Assembly (NCBI GenBank): GCA_944321715.1
Contig: CALUMJ010000023.1
Span: 1 to 42,711 of the forward strand
DNA length: 42,711 nucleotides
Direction of reading: 5' to 3'
Source: an uncultured Muribaculaceae bacterium
GTDB taxonomy: Bacteria; Bacteroidota; Bacteroidia; Bacteroidales; Muribaculaceae
Both the position numbers and the translations under genes were made by a program. A model generated the notes under the pieces. It saw only the letters and a list, made by a program, of their open reading frames with translations, searched no databases and was not told the DNA's origin. This document shows, piece by piece, positions 8,846-17,770 of this stretch (its first letter is position 1; every line of letters starts with the position of its first letter).

Positions 8846-10000
8846 ATGACAAGAAAAGAGATGTTTTTATCGCTCGCAAAGCCTTGCGCTTTCTTTGTTG
8901 CGATAACAGGTTTTTTGACCTCTTGTGGCGGAGATAGCCAACAGCAAGGCGCGATGCCGACGCAAGTTGAGACTTTCACCGTGGCTCTCGACAGCATGAC
9001 ACTCTACCAGAGCTATCCAGCCACTATCAAGGGAAAGACTGACATTGAGATTCGCCCGCAAATCACAGGATTCATCACAAAAGTACATGTTGACGAAGGC
9101 CAAGTGGTAAAGAAAGGCCAAGTATTATTCACCATCGACCAAGTTCAATACGAAGCAGCAGTTCGCTCGGCCGAAGCTGCCGTGGCCGCAGCCGAAAGCC
9201 AAGTTGCAACCGCGCGCCTCACCGAGGAGAACCAAAAGAAACTGCACGCAAAAAATATAATCAGCGACTATGAATACGAAACAGCGGTTTTGTCGCTCCG
9301 CTCGGCCGAAGCCAACCTCAACCAAGCTCGCGCAAGCCTCGTGAATGCACAGCGCAACCTTGATTTCACCGAGGTCGTAGCACCCTCCGACGGCGTTATA
9401 GGCACAATCCCCAACCGAGAAGGCGCATTAGTGGGCCCATCATCGGCCACTGCCTTGACCACAGTTTCGGACATATCGGAAGTGTATGCCTACTTCTCGC
9501 TCAACGAGAAAGACATTATCAACATGAGCGACAACGGCAGCCAAACCATCAACGAGGCAATAAAAGAAATGCCCGAAGTATATTTCGAGATGTCAAACGG
9601 CTCGCGCTATCCACTTCCAGGCAAGGTTTCGACCGTATCGGGCGTACTCGACGGCTCGACAGGAACAGCATCGGTTCGCGCTTTGTTCAAGAATACCAAC
9701 AGCATGCTCCGCAGCGGTTCTACAGGCCAAATCCTCGTGCCGCAACCGTCTAAAGACCTGCTTATAATTCCGCAAAAGGCAACCTACGAAATACAAGACC
9801 GCGTATATGTTTACCTCGTTAACGACTCAAGCAAGGCAGTTGCCACCAATATCACAGTATCGCCAGTCAACGATGGGCAAACTTATATCGTGAACTCTGG
9901 CTTGAAAGTTGGCGACGTGATAGTAACCGAGGGCGTAGGAACATCGGTGCGTGCCGGCACACTCATCCAGCCGCGCAACGCTTCGGCAGCCCAACAGTAA
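8846..10000 (+). CDS. RND efflux periplasmic adaptor (membrane fusion protein)
   Basis: This 384-residue AcrA-like lipoprotein links the inner-membrane RND pump to the outer-membrane channel. Its signal ends in LTSC, so Cys27 is the lipidated residue. Domains in order: a first beta-barrel strand set with the split lipoyl domain (ATIKGKTDIEIRPQITGFITKVHVDEGQVVKKGQVLF broken across about residues 55-92), an alpha-hairpin of Ala/Glu-rich coiled coil (about 97-165), the second lipoyl half (DFTEVVAPSDGVIG), then beta-barrel and membrane-proximal domains to the end. It is the first gene of a four-gene set; the pump gene begins 52 bases downstream. Substrate range cannot be read from the sequence. 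Confidence 0.93.
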   Translation: MTRKEMFLSLAKPCAFFVAITGFLTSCGGDSQQQGAMPTQVETFTVALDSMTLYQSYPATIKGKTDIEIRPQITGFITKVHVDEGQVVKKGQVLFTIDQVQYEAAVRSAEAAVAAAESQVATARLTEENQKKLHAKNIISDYEYETAVLSLRSAEANLNQARASLVNAQRNLDFTEVVAPSDGVIGTIPNREGALVGPSSATALTTVSDISEVYAYFSLNEKDIINMSDNGSQTINEAIKEMPEVYFEMSNGSRYPLPGKVSTVSGVLDGSTGTASVRALFKNTNSMLRSGSTGQILVPQPSKDLLIIPQKATYEIQDRVYVYLVNDSSKAVATNITVSPVNDGQTYIVNSGLKVGDVIVTEGVGTSVRAGTLIQPRNASAAQQ

Positions 10001-10052
10001 ACCACGTATTACACTTGCATAAAGGGTAGTTTAATATATTAATTATCGAGAA

Positions 10053-13000
10053 ATGAATTTAAGTACATTTATAAAACGACCTGTTTTGTCCACCGTTATA
10101 TCGGTATTTATCGTTATACTCGGTGGCATCGGGCTTGCTGCACTTCCATTGGAGCAGTACCCTAACATTGCGCCGCCAACAATTTCGGTATCTACCACAT
10201 ATACGGGCGCAAATGCGCAAACCGTGCTTAACTCGGTTATCGCACCTCTTGAAGACCAAATCAACGGTGCGCTCAACATGACCTATATGACATCGTCGGC
10301 AACCAACACCGGTAGTGCCACCATCACCATCTACTTCAAGGAAGGATACGACCCCGATATGGCTGCCGTTGACGTCCAAAACCGTGTGGCACAAGCCCAG
10401 TCGCAGCTGCCTGCCGAAGTAACACAGGTGGGTGTAATCACGCGCAAGCGGCAAAGCTCAATGCTTGTGGGCGTGACACTTTCATCGCCCGATGAACGCT
10501 ACAATGTGGAGTTCATCGAGAACTATATGTCAATCAACGTACTTCCCGAAATCAAGCGTGTCGCCGGTGTGGGTGAAGCATTCGCACTGTCGTCGGACTA
10601 CTCTATGCGTATATGGCTAAAGCCCGACATAATGGCACAATACAACCTTGAACCAAGCGATGTGACAGCAGCCCTTGCCGAACAGAACATCGAAGCCGCT
10701 CCTGGCCAGTTTGGCGAACAAGGTAACCAAAGTTTCCAGTACGTCATGCGCTACAAGGGCCGCCTTGTGACTACCGAAGAGTTTGGCGACATCATCATAC
10801 GCGCCGACAACAATGGCAATATCCTATACCTCAAAGATGTAGCCGAGCTTGAACTCGGCCGACTCGATTATGGCTTTGCCAACCGTGTAAACGGCCACAC
10901 TGGTGTTACTTGTATCGTGTTCCAGTCGGCCGGCTCCAACGCATCTGAAGTTATCAACAACGTGCTTGCGGTAATCGACGATGCCGAACAAAGCCTTCCC
11001 GAAGGATTGCAATTCGACGTGCCTATGAACACCAACGAGTTCCTCGATGCGTCAATCAACGAAGTTGTAAAGACCCTTATCGAGGCATTTATCCTCGTGG
11101 CAATCGTGGTTTACATCTTCTTGCAAGACTTCCGCTCGACACTCGTGCCTATTATCGCCATCCCTGTGGCTCTTATTGGTTCGTTCTTCATCATCTACCT
11201 CATCGGGTTCTCGCTTAACCTCCTCACCCTCTCGGCTCTTGTACTTGCAATCGCCATTGTGGTGGACGACGCCATCGTGGTCGTCGAAGCGGTCCACGCC
11301 AAACTCGACGAGGGCTACCAGTCGCCACGCCAGGCCTCTATCGATGCCATGGGCGAGATTGGTAGCGCAATCGTGTCAATCACACTTGTGATGATGCTCG
11401 TGTTCATTCCAGTGTCGTTCATGCCTGGCACATCGGGTGTGTTCTACCGCCAGTTTGGTTTGACAATGGCAGCCGCCATCGGTATCTCGGCAATCAACGC
11501 ATTGACACTTTCACCGGCACTTTGCGCCCTGTTCCTGAAAGCGCACAAAAAAGACGAGGAAGGCAAGAAAATGTCGGTCATCGACCGTTTCCACGCTGGC
11601 TTCAATGCAAGCTACAATGTCCTGCTTAAGAAATACTCAACAGCCGTGCGCTTCTTCATCAAGGCCAAATGGCTGTCGGGAGCAATCGTCGCTGCATCAA
11701 TCGGCGTACTCGTATGGCTCATGACCGTTACACCAAACAGCCTTGTGCCCGACGAAGACACCGGTACCATAATGGGTGTAGTATCAATGCCCCCTGCAAC
11801 ATCGCAAGAGCGCACACAGGAAGTGCTTGACAGCCTCGACGCTATCATCGCCCAAATGCCAGGTGTGCAGATGCGTACCGTAATCCAGGGTTACAACTTC
11901 ATCGCCGGACAAGGCAGTAGCTACGGTTCGGTCATCATAAAGATGAAAAACTGGGAAGATCGTAGCGACGACGAAAGCGTGACAAACACCATCAAGAAAC
12001 TCTATGGCGCGACAGCTATGAAAATCAAGGATGGTACAATCATGTTCTTCGCACCTCCTATGATTTCGGGTTACTCGGTATCAAGCGGTTTTGAATTCCA
12101 GTTACAAGACAAGACTGGTGGCGACCTTAACAAGTTCTTCCAGATTCAGCAACAATTCCTTGCCGCACTCAACCAACGCCCCGAAATACAGATGGCATAC
12201 TCGGCATTCAACCCGACATATCCGCAATACCTTGTCGATGTTGACGTGGCCAAGGCCAAACGCGCAGGCATATCGCCGTCCAACGTGCTGTCGGTGCTGC
12301 AAGGCTACTATGGTAGTATGTACATCAGCAACTTCAACCGTTTCGGCAAGCTCTACCGCGTGATGATGCAAGCATCGCCCGAAGCGCGTGTGTCGCCCGA
12401 AACATTGAAGAGCGTGAAGGTACGCACGTCAAACGGTATGGTGCCAATCAGCGACTTCATCTCTCTGTCGCGCGTTTATGGTCCAGACGTGATTAACCGT
12501 TTCAACATGTACACCTCAATGGCAGTGAACGGTACGCCTAACGCAGGTTACTCCTCGGGCCAAGCAATCGAAGCCATCCGCGAAGTTGCCTCACAAGTGC
12601 TGCCACAAGGTTACGACTATGAATTCTCGGGTCTTACCCGTGAAGAAGCCAGCACATCGAGTGCCGCCACGGCAATCATCTTCTTGCTCTGCTTGGTATT
12701 CGTTTACCTCATCTTGAGCGCACAGTATGAAAGCTACATATTGCCGCTGTCGGTAATCTTGTCGATTCCGTTCGGTTTGTTCGGAACATTCGTCTTTGCC
12801 CGCATATTCGGCATCGACAACAACATCTACCTCAAGATTGCGCTCATCATGCTTATCGGTCTTCTCGCCAAGAATGCAATCCTTATCGTGCAATACGCGC
12901 TCGAACGCCGCATGACTGGTATGTCAATCATCGGCTCGGCCGTTTCAGGAGCTGCAGCCCGTCTGCGTCCTATCTTGATGACATCTTTGGCACTTATCAT

Positions 13001-13226
13001 CGGTCTGTTGCCGCTGATGTTCGCATCGGGTGTTGGCGCCAATGGTAACCGTGCTCTTGGTACCGGTGCAGTGGGCGGTATGCTCATCGGCATGATATTC
13101 CAGTTGCTCATCGTTCCGTGCTTGTTCGTGATGTGCCAGGCACTCCAAGAGAAGTTCTCGCCGATTAAGTGGAAAGATACCGACAACTCGGGCATGAAGA
13201 ATGAACTCGAACAATTCTCAATCTAA
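10053..13226 (+). CDS. RND multidrug efflux pump, HAE1/AcrB-like
   Basis: This 1057-residue inner-membrane transporter is the proton-driven pump of the tripartite system. The N-terminus is the classic FIKRPVLSTVISVFIVILGGIG with PLEQYPNIAPPTISVSTTYTGA. The proton-relay residues are in place: Asp405-Asp406 in IAIVVDDAIVVVE of TM4 and Lys940 in LLAKNAILIV of TM10. Two large periplasmic loops (about 30-330 and 560-870) carry the porter and docking domains. The length and the HAE1 motifs indicate drug or hydrophobe export, not heavy-metal export. The channel gene follows with its ATG 19 bases after the pump stop. Nothing is truncated. Confidence 0.96.
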   Translation: MNLSTFIKRPVLSTVISVFIVILGGIGLAALPLEQYPNIAPPTISVSTTYTGANAQTVLNSVIAPLEDQINGALNMTYMTSSATNTGSATITIYFKEGYDPDMAAVDVQNRVAQAQSQLPAEVTQVGVITRKRQSSMLVGVTLSSPDERYNVEFIENYMSINVLPEIKRVAGVGEAFALSSDYSMRIWLKPDIMAQYNLEPSDVTAALAEQNIEAAPGQFGEQGNQSFQYVMRYKGRLVTTEEFGDIIIRADNNGNILYLKDVAELELGRLDYGFANRVNGHTGVTCIVFQSAGSNASEVINNVLAVIDDAEQSLPEGLQFDVPMNTNEFLDASINEVVKTLIEAFILVAIVVYIFLQDFRSTLVPIIAIPVALIGSFFIIYLIGFSLNLLTLSALVLAIAIVVDDAIVVVEAVHAKLDEGYQSPRQASIDAMGEIGSAIVSITLVMMLVFIPVSFMPGTSGVFYRQFGLTMAAAIGISAINALTLSPALCALFLKAHKKDEEGKKMSVIDRFHAGFNASYNVLLKKYSTAVRFFIKAKWLSGAIVAASIGVLVWLMTVTPNSLVPDEDTGTIMGVVSMPPATSQERTQEVLDSLDAIIAQMPGVQMRTVIQGYNFIAGQGSSYGSVIIKMKNWEDRSDDESVTNTIKKLYGATAMKIKDGTIMFFAPPMISGYSVSSGFEFQLQDKTGGDLNKFFQIQQQFLAALNQRPEIQMAYSAFNPTYPQYLVDVDVAKAKRAGISPSNVLSVLQGYYGSMYISNFNRFGKLYRVMMQASPEARVSPETLKSVKVRTSNGMVPISDFISLSRVYGPDVINRFNMYTSMAVNGTPNAGYSSGQAIEAIREVASQVLPQGYDYEFSGLTREEASTSSAATAIIFLLCLVFVYLILSAQYESYILPLSVILSIPFGLFGTFVFARIFGIDNNIYLKIALIMLIGLLAKNAILIVQYALERRMTGMSIIGSAVSGAAARLRPILMTSLALIIGLLPLMFASGVGANGNRALGTGAVGGMLIGMIFQLLIVPCLFVMCQALQEKFSPIKWKDTDNSGMKNELEQFSI

Positions 13227-13245
13227 CCAAACGCAATTAAAAGTT

Positions 13246-14628
13246 ATGAATATAAAGAATATCCGGTTGCTCCTGGTCACTGTGGTCATTGCCACAGTGA
13301 CAGGCAGCTGCCACATCTACAAGAAATATGACTTGCCCGACGACAGCACTCAATCGATGAAATACAAAGAAGCCCTTGAGCAACCTGTCGATTCGTCGGC
13401 CCTCGGAAACTTGCAGTGGGACGAAATCTTCACCGACCCACAGTTGCAAGCCCTCATCACAATGGCTCTCGACAACAACACCGACTTGCAAAACGCCAAG
13501 CTAAACGTTGACATAGCACATGCACAACTGCTCGGTGCAAGGCTCTCATACCTGCCATCAATCACATTCTCGCCCAACGGCTCTGGCTCGAAAGTGGGAA
13601 GCGGCACAAGCCTCGAATGGGGCTACCAACTGCCGTTGGCAGCAAGCTGGGAAATCGATATCTTCGGGCAGAAGCTCAATAGCAAGCGGCAAGCTCAGGT
13701 GAACCTGAAGCAAAGCGAAGCCTACGAGCAAGCTACCCGCTCACAAATCATCGGCGCTGTGGCCAACTGCTACTACCAACTTGTATCATACAACAAGCAA
13801 CTCATTCTGTACCGCGAAACTGCCGAATTGTGGAAACAAACCGTGCAGGTGATGCGCGACATGAAGGAGGCCGGGCGTTACAACGAGGTTGCCATCGTGC
13901 AAAGCGAGGCAAACTATTACAGCGTGCTGTCGGCAATACCCCAAGTGGAATCGACTATCAACCAGCTCAACAACACCATGTCGCTGCTGCTCAATGTAGA
14001 GCCTCAAGCATGGGAAATCAACGTGGAGTCAATGGTAGTCCTGCCGTCAGAACTTGAATTTGGCGTGCCAATGAGCTACCTTGCTGCCCGTCCCGACGTG
14101 CGTGCCGCCGAATACCAGTTTGCGTCGGCCTACTATGCCACCAACCTTGCCCGCACGGCATTCTACCCCAACATATCGCTGTCGGCAAGCGGAGGCTATG
14201 GAACATTAATCGGTAGCGCAATACTCGACCCCGCCAAATGGTTCATCAACCTTGCAGGACAACTGACATTGCCACTGTTCAACAGCGGACAAAACATTGC
14301 CACACTCAAGGCGGCAAAGGCGCAACAAGAGCAGGCGCTGAACACATTTGAATATACCGTGCTGAGCGCAGCCGCCGAAGTGAGCAACGCCCTTGTAACA
14401 ATGGAAAAATCGCAAGAAATGCGACAAAACATAGCATTACAGGTAGAAAAATTGCAAAAAGCTGTGGAATACAACCAAGACTTGTTGCAATTGAGCACTA
14501 CCACCTACCTTGAAGTATTGACGGCACAGCAATCGTTGCTCAACAGCCAAGTTTCGCTGCTGAACACCGACCTGACCATCAACCAAGCCGCAATCAACCT
14601 TTACCAGTCGTTGGGCGGCGGACGCTAA
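13246..14628 (+). CDS. Outer-membrane efflux channel (OprM/TolC-like lipoprotein)
   Basis: This 460-residue protein is the outer-membrane duct of the pump. The ATG at 13246 is chosen because it leads directly into a lipoprotein signal (MNIKNIRLLLVTVVIATVTG, then SC, with Cys22 lipidated). An upstream ATG at 13201 would overlap the pump gene and bury the signal. Two repeats of the outer-membrane efflux protein family are visible as long amphipathic Ala/Gln/Asn-rich helices (about 75-250 and 275-450). They include LNVDIAHAQLLGARLSYLP, ARPDVRAAEYQFASAYYA and the closing LLNTDLTINQAAINLYQSLGGG. It completes adaptor-pump-channel in one operon. Confidence 0.94.
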   Translation: MNIKNIRLLLVTVVIATVTGSCHIYKKYDLPDDSTQSMKYKEALEQPVDSSALGNLQWDEIFTDPQLQALITMALDNNTDLQNAKLNVDIAHAQLLGARLSYLPSITFSPNGSGSKVGSGTSLEWGYQLPLAASWEIDIFGQKLNSKRQAQVNLKQSEAYEQATRSQIIGAVANCYYQLVSYNKQLILYRETAELWKQTVQVMRDMKEAGRYNEVAIVQSEANYYSVLSAIPQVESTINQLNNTMSLLLNVEPQAWEINVESMVVLPSELEFGVPMSYLAARPDVRAAEYQFASAYYATNLARTAFYPNISLSASGGYGTLIGSAILDPAKWFINLAGQLTLPLFNSGQNIATLKAAKAQQEQALNTFEYTVLSAAAEVSNALVTMEKSQEMRQNIALQVEKLQKAVEYNQDLLQLSTTTYLEVLTAQQSLLNSQVSLLNTDLTINQAAINLYQSLGGGR

Positions 14629-14644
14629 TAGTTAACAACCATAA

Positions 14645-15451
14645 ATGTCATTAACCATGATTAGTCCTTTAGCACACGTTGACCCCGAAGCTAAATTGGG
14701 AAAAAACGTAACCATCCACCCATTCTCGTTCATCAGCAAGAATGTCGAGATTGGCGACAATTGCACCATCTACCCATTTGTGAGTATCCTCAACGGCACT
14801 CGCATTGGCAACAATTGCAAAATTTACAACGGTGCCATTATCGGCGCCGAACCACAAGACCTGCGCTGGAAAGGCGACCCTTCGTTTGTTGTCATCGGTG
14901 ACGGCTGCCGCATACGCGAGCACACCATCATCAACCGTGGCATTTACAACGGCTCGGCTACACGCATCGGCAGCAACGTCTTCATAATGGCTGAATCGCA
15001 CATCATGCACGACGCTCAAATCAGCGATAACGTAATTATCGGGAACGGAAGCAACATAGCATACGACAGCAAAGTTGGCACATGCGTCATACTCGGCTCC
15101 TCGACAATGTTGCACCCGAACAGCGAAATCGGCGAATGGGCTATGATAAAAAGTGGATGCCGCGTCAACGGCAATGTGCCGCCTTTCGTCATCATGGCAC
15201 ACAACCCCATCAGCTACTACGGCGTTAACGCCTACATAATGCGGCACAAAGGCTTCTCCGACGAAATCATCGACGACATTGCCAAGGCATACCGTCATGT
15301 TTACCAATGCAACACTTCGGTGTTCAACGCATTGCGCCGCATCGAGAACGACGTGAAACCATCGACCGAACGCGACAAGATTACCGACTTCATACGTCGC
15401 CACGAGTTGCGCATAGTAGCAGTTCCAAGCCACGAAGATGTACTCGACTGA
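14645..15451 (+). CDS. LpxA-type acyl-ACP:UDP-GlcNAc O-acyltransferase
   Basis: The 268 residues form a left-handed beta-helix: hexapeptide repeats (I-G-x-N-x-x-I) run from about 12 to 195, followed by a C-terminal helical domain (HKGFSDEIIDDIAKAYRHVY). The repeats, the AEPQDLRWKGDPS loop and AESHIMHDAQ match LpxA, which puts the first 3-hydroxyacyl chain on UDP-GlcNAc in lipid A synthesis. His119 and His122 correspond to the catalytic pair of E. coli LpxA. The fatty-acid ruler area reads MIKSGCRV where E. coli has MVGGCSGV, so chain-length preference may differ. The start may instead be the ATG at 14657 (MISPLAHV). It follows the channel gene by 16 bases, away from lpxD/lpxC, so it may be a second LpxA. 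A terminator at 15518-15550 ends the operon. Confidence 0.85.
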   Translation: MSLTMISPLAHVDPEAKLGKNVTIHPFSFISKNVEIGDNCTIYPFVSILNGTRIGNNCKIYNGAIIGAEPQDLRWKGDPSFVVIGDGCRIREHTIINRGIYNGSATRIGSNVFIMAESHIMHDAQISDNVIIGNGSNIAYDSKVGTCVILGSSTMLHPNSEIGEWAMIKSGCRVNGNVPPFVIMAHNPISYYGVNAYIMRHKGFSDEIIDDIAKAYRHVYQCNTSVFNALRRIENDVKPSTERDKITDFIRRHELRIVAVPSHEDVLD

Positions 15452-15517
15452 CACAAAAGCACTCAAAATACGCATCAAAAGCTTACACTGATTTTTTATT
15501 GTTACGTATAAATGCAG

Positions 15518-15550
15518 AAGGATGCCCGGGCGCGAGCCTATGGCATCCTT
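15518..15550 (+). terminator. Terminator of the RND-lpxA-like operon
   Basis: AAGGATGCC / GGCATCCTT (9 bp, 15-base loop) followed by a run of Ts, 66 bases after the acyltransferase stop. Confidence 0.88.
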
Positions 15551-15596
15551 TTTTTGCACGTAATTGCCCGATTTCATGAAAAATAATCACCGCAAA

Positions 15597-15628
15597 TTTG
15601 GTCGTTGCGAATCATTTTGCTACATTTG
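15597..15628 (+). promoter_or_regulatory. Consensus promoter of the three-gene cassette
   Basis: TTTG at 15597-15600, exactly 20 bases, then TACATTTG at 15621-15628. Both boxes and the spacing match the Bacteroidota consensus. The predicted leader to the first ATG (15733) is about 100 bases, A-rich and repetitive in CATA/ACAC. Confidence 0.8.
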
Positions 15629-15732
15629 TGAATGTAAGCGAGTAGTGCAACATACACACAATAAACATAACTATAATCACACAGCCTTAAAACATCTCAA
15701 ATCATTCTATCACCGACAATCAATACAGAATT

Positions 15733-16326
15733 ATGGCACGAACTACACAAATATGGGACATGCTAAGCATGGGATGGCACGTCTATGACGGAGGTTGGGT
15801 AACAACCAACTACCAGCGAGAGGAACTTGCCCCAGGCGACGAGCTTCTGAGCCTGCGCCGAAACTACAACCACAACAATTTTTGGCCACAAGTCGTCATC
15901 TTGGCTGCCGAAGAAACATGGGTGAGGGTCAACATCACATACGACCCCAACGGCGACGAAATGAACATCTTCACAATCGACATCAACGACCCCGACGGTG
16001 TGGACATCGCTATCGGCGACCCCGAAAAGCCATCGGTGCTGTCGCTAAAGCTAATATCATTTACCCTCAAAGTGGAAGAATACGACGAGTTTGAAGAAAC
16101 TACAAAATATTTCTATATCGACGACCAAGACTGGGAAAAAGCCATGAATGGCGACCCCGTGGCAGCGCAAGCCGTGGCCGACGAGGTGGCCGAGCAGTTG
16201 CCCGAATCGCTCGAAATTATATGCCGCTACATGACTCTTGCTGCCGAGCTTGGCAGCAAGGACGCACAAGACTGGCTCGCCGAATACTACCACGGCGACG
16301 ACGGCCGGTATGACGCATACGTGTGA
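15733..16326 (+). CDS. Unknown acidic protein, first gene of cassette
   Basis: I do not recognise the N-terminal part. The 197-residue protein is acidic and has no signal peptide or membrane segment, so it is probably cytoplasmic. Residues about 1-120 look like a beta-rich fold with aromatic motifs (WDMLSMGWHVYDGGWV; NNFWPQVVILAAEETWVRV). Residues about 135-195 are helical, and LAAELGSKDAQDWLAEYYHG resembles one Sel1-type helical repeat, suggesting protein-protein contact. It has a consensus promoter, and the next gene begins 22 bases after its stop. It is too long and too regular in codon use to be chance. Function is unknown; see the cassette finding. Confidence 0.75.
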   Translation: MARTTQIWDMLSMGWHVYDGGWVTTNYQREELAPGDELLSLRRNYNHNNFWPQVVILAAEETWVRVNITYDPNGDEMNIFTIDINDPDGVDIAIGDPEKPSVLSLKLISFTLKVEEYDEFEETTKYFYIDDQDWEKAMNGDPVAAQAVADEVAEQLPESLEIICRYMTLAAELGSKDAQDWLAEYYHGDDGRYDAYV

Positions 16327-16348
16327 CTCACATTTTAACCCCCACGAT

Positions 16349-17023
16349 ATGGACCAAGAAATTGACATCAGAAAAGAATTGGAGGCAGCACGCAAACGTG
16401 CCGCCAATTTTCCAAAACTCGATGGCAGTGGCGACGCAATCAACGCCTACATGGAAGTGGCGTGCGCCGATGTGCTGGCTGCCGAGCTCGCCCACCGCGA
16501 GCAAGACCGCCAATGGGAAATCGCCAGCCTCGCCCGTGAATTTTTGCGCTATGCCCGACCGCTCGAAGGCTACGACCACACGCTCAATCAGCTCTACAAC
16601 GCCACTCGGCGCATGGCCAAAGCCCTATATGAGCACCCACGGCTGAAAGTCGAGCTGCTTGCGTTCTTCTTATTGGTGGTACACCGACTGGAATGCCACA
16701 TAGGGCATGAATTGGGCGCATCGGAAGACCTCCCAATCGAAATACGCACACTCTGCCGCAACATCGACCTCGCCGACAAAGGCCAACTCGACGAAATACC
16801 ACAAGATGGGCATATAAAACACGACCCAGTGGAATGGACCAGCCGGTGGGAAGAAATCATAGACGATGCCGACAAAATCGTGTTTGAACGGCTTGCCGAC
16901 CACCCTCGCGGGATGGGATTTTGCCACGCCTTCTGGTATGAACGTGCCGAAGTGCTTGAGAAGGAATTCGGGCTCGTGTGGCGAAGCCCGGCAATCATGA
17001 ACCCTCGCATAATATTTGACTAA
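16349..17023 (+). CDS. Unknown helical protein, second gene of cassette
   Basis: I do not recognise the family. The ATG at 16349 is preferred because it lies just after the first gene's stop; the open frame upstream overlaps that gene. The 224 residues are charged and mostly alpha-helical (residues about 5-110 with ARKRAANF, YMEVACADVLAAELAHREQD, YNATRRMAKALYEH). One moderately hydrophobic helix (VELLAFFLLVVHRLE, about 102-116) is too short and interrupted to call a membrane span. The last quarter (GFCHAFWYERAEVLEKEFGLVWRSPAIMNPRIIFD broken across 190-224) looks like the conserved part. Its stop is directly followed by the ATG of the DUF1963 gene, implying coupled translation. Confidence 0.72.
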   Translation: MDQEIDIRKELEAARKRAANFPKLDGSGDAINAYMEVACADVLAAELAHREQDRQWEIASLAREFLRYARPLEGYDHTLNQLYNATRRMAKALYEHPRLKVELLAFFLLVVHRLECHIGHELGASEDLPIEIRTLCRNIDLADKGQLDEIPQDGHIKHDPVEWTSRWEEIIDDADKIVFERLADHPRGMGFCHAFWYERAEVLEKEFGLVWRSPAIMNPRIIFD

Positions 17024-17674
17024 ATGAAACCGATTTACCTTAAACTATCGACACCGGCAGGAAAATTACCTGCCGGCAGTTCACGCTTCTGGGGTAATCC
17101 CGACTTGCCCGAAGGAACCGACTACCCGACATATACCGACGACGATGGCGAAGAATACCACTACGAATTCATTTGCCAAATCAACCTTGCCGACATCGCC
17201 GCACTCGACCACGATGGGCTGCTGCCCCACAAGGGCTTGCTGCTGTTCTTCGCCAAAATCGACTACTACATGGGCAATTACGACAACGACCCGGCTATAT
17301 GCGGCTACGTGAGCGATACCGACGATGTGAAAGTGCTGTACTTCCCCGAGGTTGACGACACGTTCCGCGAAATCGTATTGGTTGGCGATGACGACGAACC
17401 AATCAACCCTGCCGAGCGGAAAATCAATTTCGCCCACGACATCGAACAATATGGCAGCGACCATGCCCTGCTCGCCAATCCCGACCACCGCGAGTGGGAA
17501 ACATGGGAACACCCATACGAAGACTGGCAAATACTGCTTCAAATCGACTCCGACGAGGACGACGACTTCCACCTCAACTTCATGGACTGGGGCGTACTCG
17601 ACTTCCTCATCGCTCCCGACGACCTGCGCAACCGCCGCTTCGACCGCACCCGCGCCATAGTCCTCTCCACCTGA
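17024..17674 (+). CDS. DUF1963 (YwqG-like) protein
   Basis: The 216 residues match the YwqG/DUF1963 pattern. An early SSRFWGNPDLPEG (19-31) leads to a strand with FICQINLADI (about 49-58), LPHKGLLLFFAKIDYY (about 67-82), a stretch where VLYFPEVDD follows, a WQILLQIDSDEDDDFHLNF segment (about 168-186) and a closing GVLDFLIAPDDLRNRRF. The family is a widespread cytoplasmic beta protein of unknown biochemical role. In Bacillus subtilis, ywqG sits beside the ywqHIJKL toxin/antitoxin locus, so an immunity-like role is a possibility but not shown here. The start codon follows the preceding stop with no gap (TAAATG). A strong terminator at 17701-17746 closes the unit. Confidence 0.82.
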   Translation: MKPIYLKLSTPAGKLPAGSSRFWGNPDLPEGTDYPTYTDDDGEEYHYEFICQINLADIAALDHDGLLPHKGLLLFFAKIDYYMGNYDNDPAICGYVSDTDDVKVLYFPEVDDTFREIVLVGDDDEPINPAERKINFAHDIEQYGSDHALLANPDHREWETWEHPYEDWQILLQIDSDEDDDFHLNFMDWGVLDFLIAPDDLRNRRFDRTRAIVLST

Positions 17675-17695
17675 CAGCAATTTTTCGCCTCTACT

Positions 17696-17727
17696 ATTGC
17701 AACAGTGAGCCATCGGCATTAAATTTG
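17696..17727 (+). promoter_or_regulatory. Promoter of the LRR gene, embedded in the terminator
   Basis: ATTG at 17696-17699 (one mismatch to TTTG), 20 bases, then TAAATTTG at 17720-17727. The -7 box is in the loop of the upstream terminator, and the predicted start falls in its 3' arm, about 37 bases before the LRR gene. Confidence 0.6.
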
Positions 17728-17746
17728 TCGATGGCTTACTGTTTTT
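17701..17746 (+). terminator. Terminator of the three-gene cassette
   Basis: AACAGTGAGCCATCG / CGATGGCTTACTGTT (15 bp with one G-T pair, 13-base loop) followed by six Ts. The loop contains TAAATTTG, a -7 box for the next gene. Confidence 0.92.
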
Positions 17747-17770
17747 TCGTCTATTAACTAAACAACAATT

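Noticed and set aside
13201-13245. Earlier ATG start for the efflux channel gene
   Set aside because: It lies within the pump gene and would place 15 polar residues before a clear lipoprotein signal; the ATG at 13246 fits.
14669-15577. 302-codon open frame opposite the LpxA-like gene
   Set aside because: It covers the same bases as a clear hexapeptide-repeat enzyme, and the regular repeats create the open antisense frame.
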